Made by a program: the position numbers and the translations under genes. 64,000 bases of DNA from Malikia spinosa. GTDB taxonomy: Bacteria > Pseudomonadota > Gammaproteobacteria > Burkholderiales > Burkholderiaceae_C. The DNA is taken from NCBI RefSeq assembly GCF_002980625.1, contig NZ_PVLR01000040.1, positions 33,505 through 97,504 on the forward strand. The letters are read 5' to 3'. Positions within the stretch are counted from its first letter, which is position 1; the number at the start of each line of letters is the position of its first letter. Shown here piece by piece: positions 21,945 to 31,088 of this stretch. The notes under the pieces were generated by a model. It did no database searches. It worked only from the letters and a program-made list of their open reading frames with translations, and was not told the DNA's origin.

Positions 21945-22736
21945 TCACAGCCCGCAAGGCATGGTCACGCTGCGCTTGGCCAAGGCGGCGGTGAAGACGC
22001 GCCAGCCGTCGGCGGCTTCGGGTAGGGGGTCGTCCCCGCGTCTGCCTCCTTGGAACTGACAAAACTTTTCTATTGCGGTCTGCTTGATCGCCCGCGGGTT
22101 CTTGATCTCGGGCGAAGTGCTGTCGAGCAGCTTGAGATCAATACCTGCGTCAACCAGGTATGCCGGGATATAGAAGTCGGTGCCGTCCAATGCCAAGTGC
22201 AATGCCGAACCAGAGAACGGGTGGACATAGTTGATGTCGGCTCCGCGCTCGACCAGCAGCTTGATGACTGGCAGGTTCTTGCCCATGATGGCTTCCTGCA
22301 GCAAAGACATTTTTTGGTACCGTCCGCTGGGAGGCGGAAACCAGTTCGGCCCGATCCCATGCGCCAGCAGCACCTTGACCACATCGGGGTCTGCTTTGTC
22401 GCGCGACACGGCATAGTGCGGCACGTTGTTGCCGTTGGACAGCATCGAGACGGGGTCGGCGCCGGCTTTCAGCAGTAGATCCATCACCTGGGGCGCGTTG
22501 CGACGCGCACGCAGCGCATAGTGCGTCAACGTCATGCCTTCCTGGCCGACGAACTTGACCGGCGCACCGGCCTTGATCAGTTTCTCGATGCGGGTCAGGT
22601 CGCCATCCTGTGCAGCATTGGCAAGCTGAGCGACGCGCGGGTCGGTGAACACCTTGTCCGTCGTGATCATTGAGCCTCCAATGGCGGATTGAAAAACGAA
22701 TACCAGCAGGGAGAGGAGTTCAGTGAAAGCGCTCAT
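21945..22736 (-). CDS. Ankyrin-repeat protein, probable immunity protein (copy B)
   Basis: 263 residues and closely related to copies A, C and D. I start at MSAFTELLSLLVFVF (22736); the frame continues upstream only into the duplicated effector tip. Its N-terminal segment differs from the other copies at several bases but stays hydrophobic, which suggests that this segment is translated and selected. The ankyrin core (VKFVGQEGMTLTHYALRARR, NLPVIKLLVERGADINYV) is intact. It is separated from copy C by 133 bases that contain an effector-tip fragment, and from copy A by 25 bases. Confidence 0.8.
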   Translation of the reverse strand: MSAFTELLSLLVFVFQSAIGGSMITTDKVFTDPRVAQLANAAQDGDLTRIEKLIKAGAPVKFVGQEGMTLTHYALRARRNAPQVMDLLLKAGADPVSMLSNGNNVPHYAVSRDKADPDVVKVLLAHGIGPNWFPPPSGRYQKMSLLQEAIMGKNLPVIKLLVERGADINYVHPFSGSALHLALDGTDFYIPAYLVDAGIDLKLLDSTSPEIKNPRAIKQTAIEKFCQFQGGRRGDDPLPEAADGWRVFTAALAKRSVTMPCGL

Positions 22737-22739
22737 GTT

Positions 22740-22869
22740 GTCCTCGCTAGGCCAGGGTCGGCCCGATGTAGTCGCTCGCTGGACCGGGCAGGCCGGTATC
22801 GGCACGGCGTGATATCGAAGATGTGCTGCCGGCCAGACTATGCTGCAAGTAACTGATTTTCCAGAATAT
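22740..22869 (-). pseudogene. Duplicated 3' tip of the lipase-like effector gene between copies C and B
   Basis: On the minus strand this segment ends with in-frame codons for [15 protein letters not shown] followed by TAG at 22750-22748, almost the same as the last residues of the lipase-like gene ([15 protein letters not shown]). The upstream half differs from the intact gene but is shared with the fragment at 21001-21127. It has no start of its own and is a by-product of duplication of a tip-plus-two-immunity-gene unit. Confidence 0.75.
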
Positions 22870-23658
22870 TCACAGCCCGCAAGGCATGGTCACGCCGCGC
22901 TTGGCCAAGGCGGCGGTGAAGATGCGCCAGCCATCGGCGATTTCGGGCAGGGGGTTGTGGCCGCGCTTGCCGCCGTCGAAGTAGCAGAACTTCTCGATTG
23001 CGGTCTGCTTGACTGCCCGCGGATTCTTGATCTCCGGGGAGGTGCTGTCGAGCAGCTTGAGATTGATTCCCGCTTCGACCAGGTAGGCCGCCATGTAGAA
23101 ATCAGTCCCATTCAGGGCATAGTGAAGCGCTGAGCCGGAGAACGGGTCGACGTAGTTGAGATCGGCACCCCGCTCGACCAGCAGCTTGATGACGGGCAGG
23201 TTGTGTCCCATGACGGCGGCCTGCAGCATGGACAGGTCGTGGTACACGCCAGTGGATGGAAACCAGTTAGGTCCGATCCCGTGGGCCATTAGTACCTTCA
23301 CGACTTCGGGGTCAGCGTTGTCGCGCGACACTGCGTAGTGCGGCACGTTGTTGCCATCCGACAGCATGGAAACCGGATCGGCGCCAGCCTTGAGCAGCAG
23401 CTCCATCACCTGCGGCGCGTTGCGACGTGCGCGCAGCGCGTAGTGCGTCACTGTCATGCCTTCTTGGCCGACGAACTTGACCGGCGTGCCGGCCTTGATC
23501 AGTTTCTCGATGCGGGTCAGATCGCCGTCCTGTGCCGCATTGGCCAGCTGGGCGACCCGCGGGTCGGCAAATACCTTGTCGGTCGTGACCATGGAGCCTC
23601 CAATGGCGGATTGAAAAAGAAAGAGCAGCTGGAACAGGAGTTCAGAGAAAATGCCCAT
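22870..23658 (-). CDS. Ankyrin-repeat protein, probable immunity protein (copy C)
   Basis: 262 residues and very similar to copy D; both share the GVYHDLSMLQAAVMG / GVYNDLSMLQAAVMG segment that replaces the PPSERYQKMSLLQ segment of A and B. It has the same hydrophobic N terminus (MGIFSELLFQLLFLF) and the same C-terminal RGVTMPCGL. It lies 25 bases downstream of copy D and is probably cotranscribed with it. C and D look like one pair and A and B another, each preceded by an effector tip, which points to duplication of a two-gene unit. Confidence 0.8.
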   Translation of the reverse strand: MGIFSELLFQLLFLFQSAIGGSMVTTDKVFADPRVAQLANAAQDGDLTRIEKLIKAGTPVKFVGQEGMTVTHYALRARRNAPQVMELLLKAGADPVSMLSDGNNVPHYAVSRDNADPEVVKVLMAHGIGPNWFPSTGVYHDLSMLQAAVMGHNLPVIKLLVERGADLNYVDPFSGSALHYALNGTDFYMAAYLVEAGINLKLLDSTSPEIKNPRAVKQTAIEKFCYFDGGKRGHNPLPEIADGWRIFTAALAKRGVTMPCGL

Positions 23659-23683
23659 GTTGTCCTCGCTATTTCCAGAGCAT

Positions 23684-24472
23684 TCACAGCCCGCAGGGCA
23701 TGGTCACGCCGCGCTTGGCCAAGGCGGCGGTGAAGACGCGCCAGCCGTCGGCGGCTTCGGGCAGTGGGTCGTCGCCGCGCTTGCCGCCGTCGAAATAGCA
23801 GAACTTCTCGATCGCGGTGCGTCGCACTGTGCGCGGATTTTTGATCTCGGGCGAGGTGCTGTCGAGCAGCTTGAGATTGATTCCCGCTTCGACCAGATAG
23901 GCCGCCATGTAGAAATCCGTCCCGTTCAGAGCATAGTGAAGCGCTGAGCCGGAGAACGGGTCGACATAGTTGAGATCGGCACCCCGCTCGACCAGCAGCT
24001 TGATGACGGGCAGGTTGTGTCCCATGACGGCAGCCTGCAGCATGGACAGGTCGTTGTACACGCCCTTGGGTGGAAACCAGTTCGGCCCGATCCCGTGCGT
24101 CATTAGTACCTTGACCACCTCGGGGTCGGCATTGTCACGCGAGACCGCATAGTGCGGCACGTTGTTGCCATCCGACAGCATGGAAACCGGATCGGCACCG
24201 GCTTTCAGCAGCAGCTCTATCACCTGCGGCGCGTTGCGACGCGCACGCAGCGCGTAGTGCGTCACTGTCATGCCTTCTTGGCCGACGAACTTGACCGGCG
24301 TGCCGGCCTTGATCAGTTTCTCGATGCGGGTCAGGTCGCCATCCTGTGCGGCATTGGCCAGCTGGGCGACCCGCGGGTCGGCGAACACCTTGTCTGTCGT
24401 GATCATGGAGCCTCCGATGGCGGATTGAAAAAGAAAGAGCAGCTGGAACAAGAGTTCAGAGAACATGCCCAT
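23684..24472 (-). CDS. Ankyrin-repeat protein, probable immunity protein (copy D, next to the effector)
   Basis: 262 residues; the copy directly downstream of the lipase-like gene, whose stop is ten bases before this start. That spacing suggests translational coupling and makes D the best candidate for the cognate immunity protein. The start region reads MGMFSELLFQLLFLF, with AGGA a few bases upstream. A second candidate start (MITTDKVFADPRV) has a stronger GGAGG site four bases before it. The ankyrin helices and the IKNPRTVRRTAIEKFCYFDGG segment are intact. No lipobox cysteine is seen, so the N terminus would be an uncleaved anchor or an ordinary signal. Confidence 0.82.
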   Translation of the reverse strand: MGMFSELLFQLLFLFQSAIGGSMITTDKVFADPRVAQLANAAQDGDLTRIEKLIKAGTPVKFVGQEGMTVTHYALRARRNAPQVIELLLKAGADPVSMLSDGNNVPHYAVSRDNADPEVVKVLMTHGIGPNWFPPKGVYNDLSMLQAAVMGHNLPVIKLLVERGADLNYVDPFSGSALHYALNGTDFYMAAYLVEAGINLKLLDSTSPEIKNPRTVRRTAIEKFCYFDGGKRGDDPLPEAADGWRVFTAALAKRGVTMPCGL

Positions 24473-24482
24473 GTGGTCCTCG

Positions 24483-26090
24483 CTAGCCTAGGGTCGGTCC
24501 GATGTAGTCGCTCGCCGGCCCGGGCAGACCGGTGCCGGCCAGCAGCTTGTTGATGTCGCCCGCCTTGCGGGTTTCCAGTCCGTGGATCACGCCGCCGATG
24601 CCATGCTGCTGCTCGAACGGCGCATCGTGGCCCTGTGCGGTCTTGCTCGCAATGCCGCGCACTGTACCGAGCGTGGGCGGGACATACCATTGGCCGCCGC
24701 TGTAGGCCAGGTTGCGCAGCGCCTCCTGTGGAGTGGTATTCAAGATGCGCCCCGCCAGTCCACGTGCGAGCGGCTGAGCTGACTCTGGCAGCAGCGCCAG
24801 CGGATCATTGACGCCGAGTTCTTTCGAGGCCCATTGGTTGGCTCGCGCCAGTTTTTGCAGGTTTTGGGCGCCGCCATAGAGCTTCTGCTGCATTGCGAAC
24901 GAGTTCTGGAAGCTGGTCAGCGGATCGCCACCGCCTTCGCCCTCGGCGCGGTACTGCTGGAAGCGGCCGGCATGGGTCGCGAGTTTGGCCGGCGACATGT
25001 TCGCCGTCTTCGGATGCAGTCCAGTCGCGTTGAACATGCAGCCCTTAAGTCCGCCCGCGACGCCGGCTGCTTGCGCCTTGCCGCCGCCGAGCGAGTGTCC
25101 GGTGACTTCGGCGTCGGGAAAGCGTTCTTTCAGCTGATTTCCAAGTGCGGTCGCCGCATCGTATTGCCGAGTCTTGAGCCCGAGCGCCTGGTCATGGTCG
25201 GTCAGGATGTCTTCTGCCTCGCCGGTCGTGCCACGGAATGCCACCACGGTCTTGGGGTCGAACGGGAAATCGGGTGGTAGCTTGTAGATGACGGCCTTGG
25301 CATCGTTGACCAGCTTGGGACTCAGGCCGGCATCCTTTATCTCCTGCTCCGTCATCGCCTGCCAAGGCTCCGGCGGCTTCTTCTCCTTCGGCCCAGCCTT
25401 CGGGTCGTACTGGGCGTAGCTGTTGTCCGACAGCCTGGCCAGCTCGACCGCGTGCATGTCGGCTTTCAGCCGCTGCGCCGCGTCGCGCACGGTCGGGTCA
25501 GGGCTGCGCTCGCCATGCAGGAGCAACCGCTGGCGCTTCTCGATGCGCAGCCGGCGTGCCTGACCCGAGCTTTCGTCCAGACAGGGCAGGCAAGGCTGGC
25601 CGGCCGCGCGTTGCGGCAGGAATTTCCTTTCGATCTGATCGTTGGCGTCTTGCAATAGTTCGCTGATGGCCAGGTCGTACTGCCGCTTGCCGTAGCGGGG
25701 TACGTTGACCGCCGCCATCACCGTTGCTCCGGTAACAGTTGCGCCGACCACGCCGGCTGCCGCCACCTTGCGTGCCGCCAGATTCGCCGCCTCCACTTCG
25801 CCCATCCTGCCCTCAAGCTGCCGCCGGCCGGTATCCAGCATCAGATCCACGGCCCCGCTACCGAGATCGGCCGCCTTGCGCGCCAGCAGGATCCCTGATT
25901 CCAGATCGTCTATGCTGGATTCGAGCTGCTGGCGATTCCTCTCCTCCAGCATGTCGACCGCGCCGCGCGCGAACTGCTGTGCCAGGTCCGCCGCACTGGT
26001 GCCCATCTGCGCCAGCGCGCGCGCCTGGTTGATCTCGCCCTGGCCGAACGCCTCCAGCGCTTCCTGCATCACAACCCCGAAATCCTTCAT
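24483..26090 (-). CDS. Lipase-like alpha/beta-hydrolase, probable secreted antibacterial effector
   Basis: A 535-residue protein starting at [15 protein letters not shown], with a strong GGGAGGGG site before the ATG. The first ~150 residues are helical and Ala/Gln/Glu-rich, ending in a hydrophobic Gly/Ala/Val stretch ([19 protein letters not shown]). The second half has a class 3 lipase-like pattern: [15 protein letters not shown] and the nucleophile elbow GHSLGGGKA with Ser333. No secretion signal or VgrG/PAAR domain is visible. With four ankyrin genes immediately downstream, the best reading is a phospholipase effector of the type VI secretion kind with immunity genes. No secretion gene lies in the window, so the export route is inference. 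Confidence 0.75.
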   Translation of the reverse strand: MKDFGVVMQEALEAFGQGEINQARALAQMGTSAADLAQQFARGAVDMLEERNRQQLESSIDDLESGILLARKAADLGSGAVDLMLDTGRRQLEGRMGEVEAANLAARKVAAAGVVGATVTGATVMAAVNVPRYGKRQYDLAISELLQDANDQIERKFLPQRAAGQPCLPCLDESSGQARRLRIEKRQRLLLHGERSPDPTVRDAAQRLKADMHAVELARLSDNSYAQYDPKAGPKEKKPPEPWQAMTEQEIKDAGLSPKLVNDAKAVIYKLPPDFPFDPKTVVAFRGTTGEAEDILTDHDQALGLKTRQYDAATALGNQLKERFPDAEVTGHSLGGGKAQAAGVAGGLKGCMFNATGLHPKTANMSPAKLATHAGRFQQYRAEGEGGGDPLTSFQNSFAMQQKLYGGAQNLQKLARANQWASKELGVNDPLALLPESAQPLARGLAGRILNTTPQEALRNLAYSGGQWYVPPTLGTVRGIASKTAQGHDAPFEQQHGIGGVIHGLETRKAGDINKLLAGTGLPGPASDYIGPTLG

Positions 26091-26321
26091 GATTCCCCTC
26101 CCTCGCAGCAAAGCTGTGGTCGCCCCTGCCTGCGTGTTGATCTTCTTGATTGGCGCGAAAGCAGTCTAGGCCGTGCCAGGTGCAGCGTAAAGAGCCTTCG
26201 CTGTCAGAAAATGCAGCTGGGTCTGCCTCGGGTCAAGAAGGCAGGCATATCGTTTTCGTGCGTCACATGCGCGAAGGCCTTATATTCAAAGGTTTTCTGT
26301 TTCACCCTGGAGAGTCACGAC

Positions 26322-27356
26322 ATGAGCGAGCCCATCCGCCTTACCCAGTACAGCCACGGCGCCGGTTGCGGCTGCAAGATCTCGCCCCAGGTGCTCGAAG
26401 TCATCCTGGCCGGCAGCGGTGCGCAGAACCTCGACCCCAAGCTGTGGGTCGGCAACGCTTCGCGCGACGACGCGGCGGTCTACGCGATCGACGACGAGCG
26501 CGGCGTGGTCTCGACCACCGACTTCTTCATGCCGATCGTCGACGATCCGTTCGACTTCGGCCGCATTGCCGCGACCAATGCGATCAGCGACATCTACGCC
26601 ATGGGCGGCGACCCGCTGATGGCGATCGCGATCCTGGGCTGGCCGGTCAATGTGCTGGCGCCCGAAGTCGCGCGCGAGGTGATCCGCGGCGGCCGTGCAG
26701 TCTGTGACGAAGCCGGCATCCCGCTCGCGGGCGGCCACTCGATCGACGCGCCCGAGCCGATCTTCGGCCTGGCCGTGACTGGTATCGTCGAGAAGCGCCA
26801 CATGAAGCGCAACGACACTGGCACCGCCGGCAGCAAGCTTTTCTTGAGCAAGCCGCTGGGCATCGGCATCCTGACCACGGCCGAGAAGAAGTCCAAGCTG
26901 CGTCCGCAGGATGTGGGTCTGGCGCGCGACTGGATGTGCACGCTCAACAAGCCCGGCGCCCGCTTCGGCCGGCTGGCCGGCGTCACGGCAATGACCGACG
27001 TGACGGGCTTTGGCCTGCTCGGCCATCTGGTCGAGATGGCTGACGGCGCCGGCCTGACCGCGCGCCTCGACTATGCGGCCGTGCCGCGCCTGCCTGGCGT
27101 TGACTATTACCTGGCCGAGGGCTGTGTGCCGGGCGGCACCTTGCGCAACTTCGAGAGCTATGGCGACAAGATCGGCGCCCTCAGCGAGGAACAGAAGCAG
27201 CTGCTGTGCGACCCGCAGACCAGCGGCGGCCTGCTGGTCGCGGTCGAGCCCGCCGGCGAAGCCGAGTTCCTGGCCCTGGCGGCCGAACTGGGCCTGACGC
27301 TGGCGCCGATCGGCAGCCTTGAGCCGCGTGGCGCGCATTCGGTCGAGGTGATCTGA
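26322..27356 (+). CDS. selD: Selenide, water dikinase (selenophosphate synthase)
   Basis: Makes selenophosphate from selenide and ATP, the selenium donor for selenouridine and selenocysteine. The catalytic residues are Cys16 and Lys19 in [12 protein letters not shown]; the catalytic position is an ordinary cysteine codon, not a UGA selenocysteine. [26 protein letters not shown] and DPQTSGG match the family closely, and 344 residues is standard. I start at the ATG at 26322 with a GGAGAG site; the longer open frame upstream has no similarity. It shares one base with the mnmH start, so the two are coupled. Confidence 0.97.
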   Translation: MSEPIRLTQYSHGAGCGCKISPQVLEVILAGSGAQNLDPKLWVGNASRDDAAVYAIDDERGVVSTTDFFMPIVDDPFDFGRIAATNAISDIYAMGGDPLMAIAILGWPVNVLAPEVAREVIRGGRAVCDEAGIPLAGGHSIDAPEPIFGLAVTGIVEKRHMKRNDTGTAGSKLFLSKPLGIGILTTAEKKSKLRPQDVGLARDWMCTLNKPGARFGRLAGVTAMTDVTGFGLLGHLVEMADGAGLTARLDYAAVPRLPGVDYYLAEGCVPGGTLRNFESYGDKIGALSEEQKQLLCDPQTSGGLLVAVEPAGEAEFLALAAELGLTLAPIGSLEPRGAHSVEVI

Positions 27357-28468
27357 TGCCCGAGTTGACCGACGAGTACCGCCAGATCTTCCTGCGCGGT
27401 GTCCCGATGCTGGACCTGCGCGCGCCGGTGGAGTTTGCCCAGGGCGCCTTCCCGGGCGCCGTCAACCTGCCGCTGATGAGCGACGAGGAGCGCGCCCGGG
27501 TTGGCACCTGCTACAAGCAGCAGGGTCAGGACGCGGCGATCAAGCTCGGCCATCAGCTGGTGTCGGGCCCGCTGCGGGCGCAGCGCATGGCGGCCTGGGC
27601 CGACTTCGTGCGCCAGCACCCCGACGGCGTGCTTTATTGCTTCCGCGGCGGACTGCGCTCGCAGACCGTGCAGCGCTGGTTGCACGAGGCCGGCATCGAC
27701 TACCCGCGCGTGATCGGCGGCTACAAGGCGATGCGCACCTTCCTGATCGAGACCATCGAGCAGGCGGCTACCGAATGCGAGCTGATCGTCGTTGGCGGCA
27801 TGACCGGCACCGGCAAGACCGACGTGATCGCCCAGCTCCCGCACGCGATCGACCTCGAGGGCCTGGCCAACCACCGCGGCTCGGCCTTTGGCAAGCGCAG
27901 CACGCCGCAGCCGACCAATATCGAGTTCGAGAACCGGGTTGCGATCGACATCCTCAGGAAACGCGAGGCCGGCATCAGTCAGTTCGTGGTCGAGGACGAA
28001 AGCCGCGCGATCGGTAGCTGCTCGCTGCCGCTGCCGCTGCATGGCGCGATGCAGACGGCGCCGCTGGTCTGGCTCGAGGACAGCTTCGAGAACCGGGTCG
28101 AGCGCATCCTGCGCGACTATGTCGTGAGCCAGCTCGACGACCATCTGGCCCTGCACGGGCCCGAGCAGGGCTTTGAGCGCTATGCCGAGCAGCTGCTCAA
28201 AAGCCTGGCCGGCATCACCAAGCGGCTCGGCGGCGAACGCTACCAGCGCCTGCACACCATCATGCAGGAGGCGCTGGTGCAGCAGCAGTCCAGCGGCGAG
28301 GTAGTGCGGCACCGTGACTGGATCGCCGGTCTGCTGCGCGAGTACTACGACCCGATGTATGCCTTCCAGCGCGAGAGCAAGGGCGCGCGCATCGTTTTCG
28401 CGGGCGAACAGGCGGCGGTGGTCGAGTTCCTGCGCGAGCGCGCGCACGCTCGGTCCAGCGCTGCCTGA
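27356..28468 (+). CDS. mnmH: tRNA 2-selenouridine synthase
   Basis: Replaces sulfur by selenium in the wobble uridine of certain tRNAs, using selenophosphate from SelD. The N-terminal rhodanese domain carries the active-site cysteine Cys95 in VLYCFRGG. The P-loop GGMTGTGKT is at about 147-155, followed by HRGSAFGK. At 370 residues it is full length. It is the direct partner of the upstream selD. No selA or selB is in the window, so whether the cell also makes selenocysteine cannot be judged here. Confidence 0.95.
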   Translation: MPELTDEYRQIFLRGVPMLDLRAPVEFAQGAFPGAVNLPLMSDEERARVGTCYKQQGQDAAIKLGHQLVSGPLRAQRMAAWADFVRQHPDGVLYCFRGGLRSQTVQRWLHEAGIDYPRVIGGYKAMRTFLIETIEQAATECELIVVGGMTGTGKTDVIAQLPHAIDLEGLANHRGSAFGKRSTPQPTNIEFENRVAIDILRKREAGISQFVVEDESRAIGSCSLPLPLHGAMQTAPLVWLEDSFENRVERILRDYVVSQLDDHLALHGPEQGFERYAEQLLKSLAGITKRLGGERYQRLHTIMQEALVQQQSSGEVVRHRDWIAGLLREYYDPMYAFQRESKGARIVFAGEQAAVVEFLRERAHARSSAA

Positions 28469-28520
28469 ATCGGCATCAGCACGGCACAGCCTGCCTGGCG
28501 TCCCAGCCGGCTGGCTGTCC

Positions 28521-29357
28521 TTAGCGCGTCAGCACCCGCCGCGCCAGCAGGCTGCCGGCGTCGACCAGCAGCACCAGCGCCAGCATCGCCAGCAGCAGGG
28601 TCGCGGTCTTGGGCATGTGGAACAGGCCGAGGTGGAACGACAGCAGCTGGCCCAGGCCACCGGCGCCGACCACGCCCAGCACGGTGGCGGCGCGGATATT
28701 GTTCTCCCAGCGATACAGCGCGTAGCTCAGCAGCTGCGGCAATACCTGAGGCAGGGTGGCCCAGAGCAGGATGCGGCCTTCGCCTACCCCCTGCAGCCGC
28801 AGCGCCGCGGCCGGGCCTGGCGCGGCGTTCTCCAGCGCCTCGGCAAAGAGACGGCCCAGCACGCCTGTCGTGTGCAGCGCCAGCGCCAGCGTGCCGGCAA
28901 AGGGGCCCAGCCCGGCCGAGATCAGCAGCAGCGTGGCCCAGACCAGCTCGGGGATCGAGCGCAGCGCATTGAGCAGCAGCCGGCTCGGGCCGCGCGCCCA
29001 GGCCCGGTCCTGCTGGTGCAGGCGTGCTGCCGGCAGCGCCAGCGCGAGCCCGGCCAGGCTCGCCAGCAGCGTGCCGAGCGCCGACATCGCCAGCGTCTCC
29101 CAGGCGCCGATCGCGACCTTGTGCAGGAAGGTGATCCCGAGCTCGGGCGGGTAGAACTCGGCCATGAAGCCGCCCATGCGGCTGATGGCGTCGCGCGACA
29201 GGAATTGCGCCCATTGCAGATCGAGCGACAGGAAGCTGGCGGCGACCAGGCCCAGCAGCAGGGCACCGAACAGCCAGCCTTGTCGGCCGGACTCGCTCTG
29301 GCGCACTGGCAGCGGCAAGGGTGGCTTGGCCTGGTTCGTACTGTCGATCGGCTTCAT
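28521..29357 (-). CDS. PhnE-like ABC transporter permease (second permease)
   Basis: A 278-residue permease with about six membrane segments and the cytoplasmic EAA loop (GVGEGRILLWATLPQVLPQLL followed by the VLGVVGAGGLG segment). It belongs to the phosphonate-type permease family. I start at MKPIDSTNQ, whose ATG overlaps the stop of the preceding permease (ATGA). It is the last gene of a four-gene transporter operon that converges on selD-mnmH across a gap of about 50 bases. The substrate is not evident from the permease itself. Confidence 0.88.
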   Translation of the reverse strand: MKPIDSTNQAKPPLPLPVRQSESGRQGWLFGALLLGLVAASFLSLDLQWAQFLSRDAISRMGGFMAEFYPPELGITFLHKVAIGAWETLAMSALGTLLASLAGLALALPAARLHQQDRAWARGPSRLLLNALRSIPELVWATLLLISAGLGPFAGTLALALHTTGVLGRLFAEALENAAPGPAAALRLQGVGEGRILLWATLPQVLPQLLSYALYRWENNIRAATVLGVVGAGGLGQLLSFHLGLFHMPKTATLLLAMLALVLLVDAGSLLARRVLTR

Positions 29358-30220
29358 CCGAGTGCCTTCCTGAGTCCGGCGCTGACGCGATCGGCCAGCG
29401 CGACCAGTGCAATGAAGACCAGCAGCATGGTCGCGACCTCGCCGCCGGCAAACATCTTCATCGAACTGTCGAGCTGCTGTCCCAGGCCGCCGGCACCGAC
29501 AAAGCCTAGCACGACCGAGCTGCGGATCGCGCATTCCCAGCGGTAGACCGTGTACGAGCTCAGCTCAGCCGCGCTGGCCGGCAGCAGCCCGTAGCAGAAG
29601 GCCTGCAGCCGGCTGCAGCCGTTGCGCAGCAAGGTGGTGCTGGCGTGGGTTTCGCCGCTCTCGAGGATTTCGGCATAGACCTTGCCCAGCATGCCGGCAT
29701 AGGTCAGCGCGATCGCCAGCACGCCCGAGGTCGGCCCGAGTCCGACCACGCGCACGAACACCAGCGCCCAGACCAGCTCGGGCACGCTGCGCAGCACCGC
29801 CATCAGCATGCGCACGCCCTGGCGCAGCCAGAACGGTCCGCGCGCCATGCGTCCGCTTAAGGCCGAGACCGACAGCGCGCTGTTGGCCAGCAGTGCCAGC
29901 GGCACCGCCAGCAGCAGCGCCAGGCTGACGCCGGCAGTGGCCATCGCGACCGTGCGCCAGGTCTCGCGCGCGACCAGCAGCAGGAATTCCGGCTCATGCG
30001 CCAGCGGCCAGAAGCTGCCGAGGAAGTTGCCGCTCACGCGCAGGCTGTCGGGCTGCAGCAGCACCCAGGGTTTGAATTCGGTCGCCACCAGCAGTGGCCA
30101 GAGCAGCAGCAACGCGGCCACGCTCCAGAACAGGCGCTGCTGCAACGCCGGGTCGCGGCGCGGCACTGCCTGGGCCTGGGCCGGGTTCGGCTTGCCAGTC
30201 AAGAGCGGGGTCTTGCTCAT
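29354..30220 (-). CDS. PhnE-like ABC transporter permease (first permease)
   Basis: A 288-residue paralogue of the next gene with the same EAA-loop region (RLQAFCYGLLPASAAELSSY, then VLGFVGAGGLGQQL). Together the two permeases would form a heterodimeric channel in the inner membrane. A Pro/Ala-rich cytoplasmic N terminus precedes the first membrane segment (LFWSVAALLLLWPLLV). It lies 13 bases after the ATPase gene and overlaps the second permease by four bases. Confidence 0.88.
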   Translation of the reverse strand: MSKTPLLTGKPNPAQAQAVPRRDPALQQRLFWSVAALLLLWPLLVATEFKPWVLLQPDSLRVSGNFLGSFWPLAHEPEFLLLVARETWRTVAMATAGVSLALLLAVPLALLANSALSVSALSGRMARGPFWLRQGVRMLMAVLRSVPELVWALVFVRVVGLGPTSGVLAIALTYAGMLGKVYAEILESGETHASTTLLRNGCSRLQAFCYGLLPASAAELSSYTVYRWECAIRSSVVLGFVGAGGLGQQLDSSMKMFAGGEVATMLLVFIALVALADRVSAGLRKALG

Positions 30221-30233
30221 GACGCTTGCCCGT

Positions 30234-31088
30234 TCAGCGGCATTGCATCACGACCGGCATGGCTTGGGCCAGCGGTGGGGTATCGTCGGCGGGGGCTGCA
30301 CCATGCAGCTCCTGTTCGTGCTGCTCGTACAGGCGGGCCAACAGTTCGGGGCTGACCTGATCGGCTGGCAGGTCGAACATCAGCCGGCCGTCGCGCATGC
30401 CGATCACGCGCGGAAACTGCTGCAGCGCCACCTCGACCTGGTGCAGGGTCGTCACCAGCGTGACGCCGCGCACCTGGGCCTGTTCGCGCAGCACCGCAAC
30501 CGCCTGGCGCGCACGCGTCGGGTCGAGCGAGGACAGTGGCTCATCGAGCAGCCAGAGCCGCGCTGGCGCCAGCATGGCGCGCGCCAGTCCGACCCGCTGG
30601 CGCTCGCCGCCCGACAAGCGGTCGACGCGCTGGAACAGCTTGTCGCCGAGGTCGAAGCGCTCCAGCGCCTCGAACACGGCCGGTATGTCTTGCGGCTTGA
30701 ACAGCGATATCAGGCTCTCGATCGCGCCCATGGCCGGTAGCCGGCCCGCCAGCACTGCAGTCACGACCCGCTGGCGCGGCGGCAGCGGCGGCACTTGTGG
30801 CGCCAGGAACAGGTAGGCGCGCAGCCGGCGCAGTTCAGTGGCCGACAGCGTCCAGGGCTGCTGTCCGTCTAGCAGCAGACGACCGGTCGCGGGCCGAAGT
30901 GCGCAGCCCAGCAGCTGCAGCAGCGTGGTCTTGCCAGCGCCGGATGGGCCGATCACGGCCAGCTGCTCGCCAGGAGCGATGCGCAGATCAAGCGACTGCA
31001 GCGCCGCCGCCTGTCCGCTGCTGGCTTGCGGGTGACGGACGCTGACATCTTCCAGCGTCAGTGCCAGCCCCGGGCCGGCCAGTCTCAC
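30234..31088 (-). CDS. PhnC-like ABC transporter ATPase
   Basis: ATP-binding subunit of 284 residues. Walker A GPSGAGKT is at about 47-54, the signature is RLSGGERQRVGLARAM, and Walker B is LWLLDEPLSSLDP. The switch histidine is in TTLHQVEVAL. Sequence and operon order (binding protein, ATPase, two permeases) match the phosphonate/phosphate-ester family. Its ATG overlaps the binding-protein stop (ATGA). Confidence 0.9.
   Translation of the reverse strand: MRLAGPGLALTLEDVSVRHPQASSGQAAALQSLDLRIAPGEQLAVIGPSGAGKTTLLQLLGCALRPATGRLLLDGQQPWTLSATELRRLRAYLFLAPQVPPLPPRQRVVTAVLAGRLPAMGAIESLISLFKPQDIPAVFEALERFDLGDKLFQRVDRLSGGERQRVGLARAMLAPARLWLLDEPLSSLDPTRARQAVAVLREQAQVRGVTLVTTLHQVEVALQQFPRVIGMRDGRLMFDLPADQVSPELLARLYEQHEQELHGAAPADDTPPLAQAMPVVMQCR

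Noticed and set aside
27158..28447. 429-codon open frame antisense to mnmH
   Set aside because: No domain features; mnmH is clearly the coding strand.
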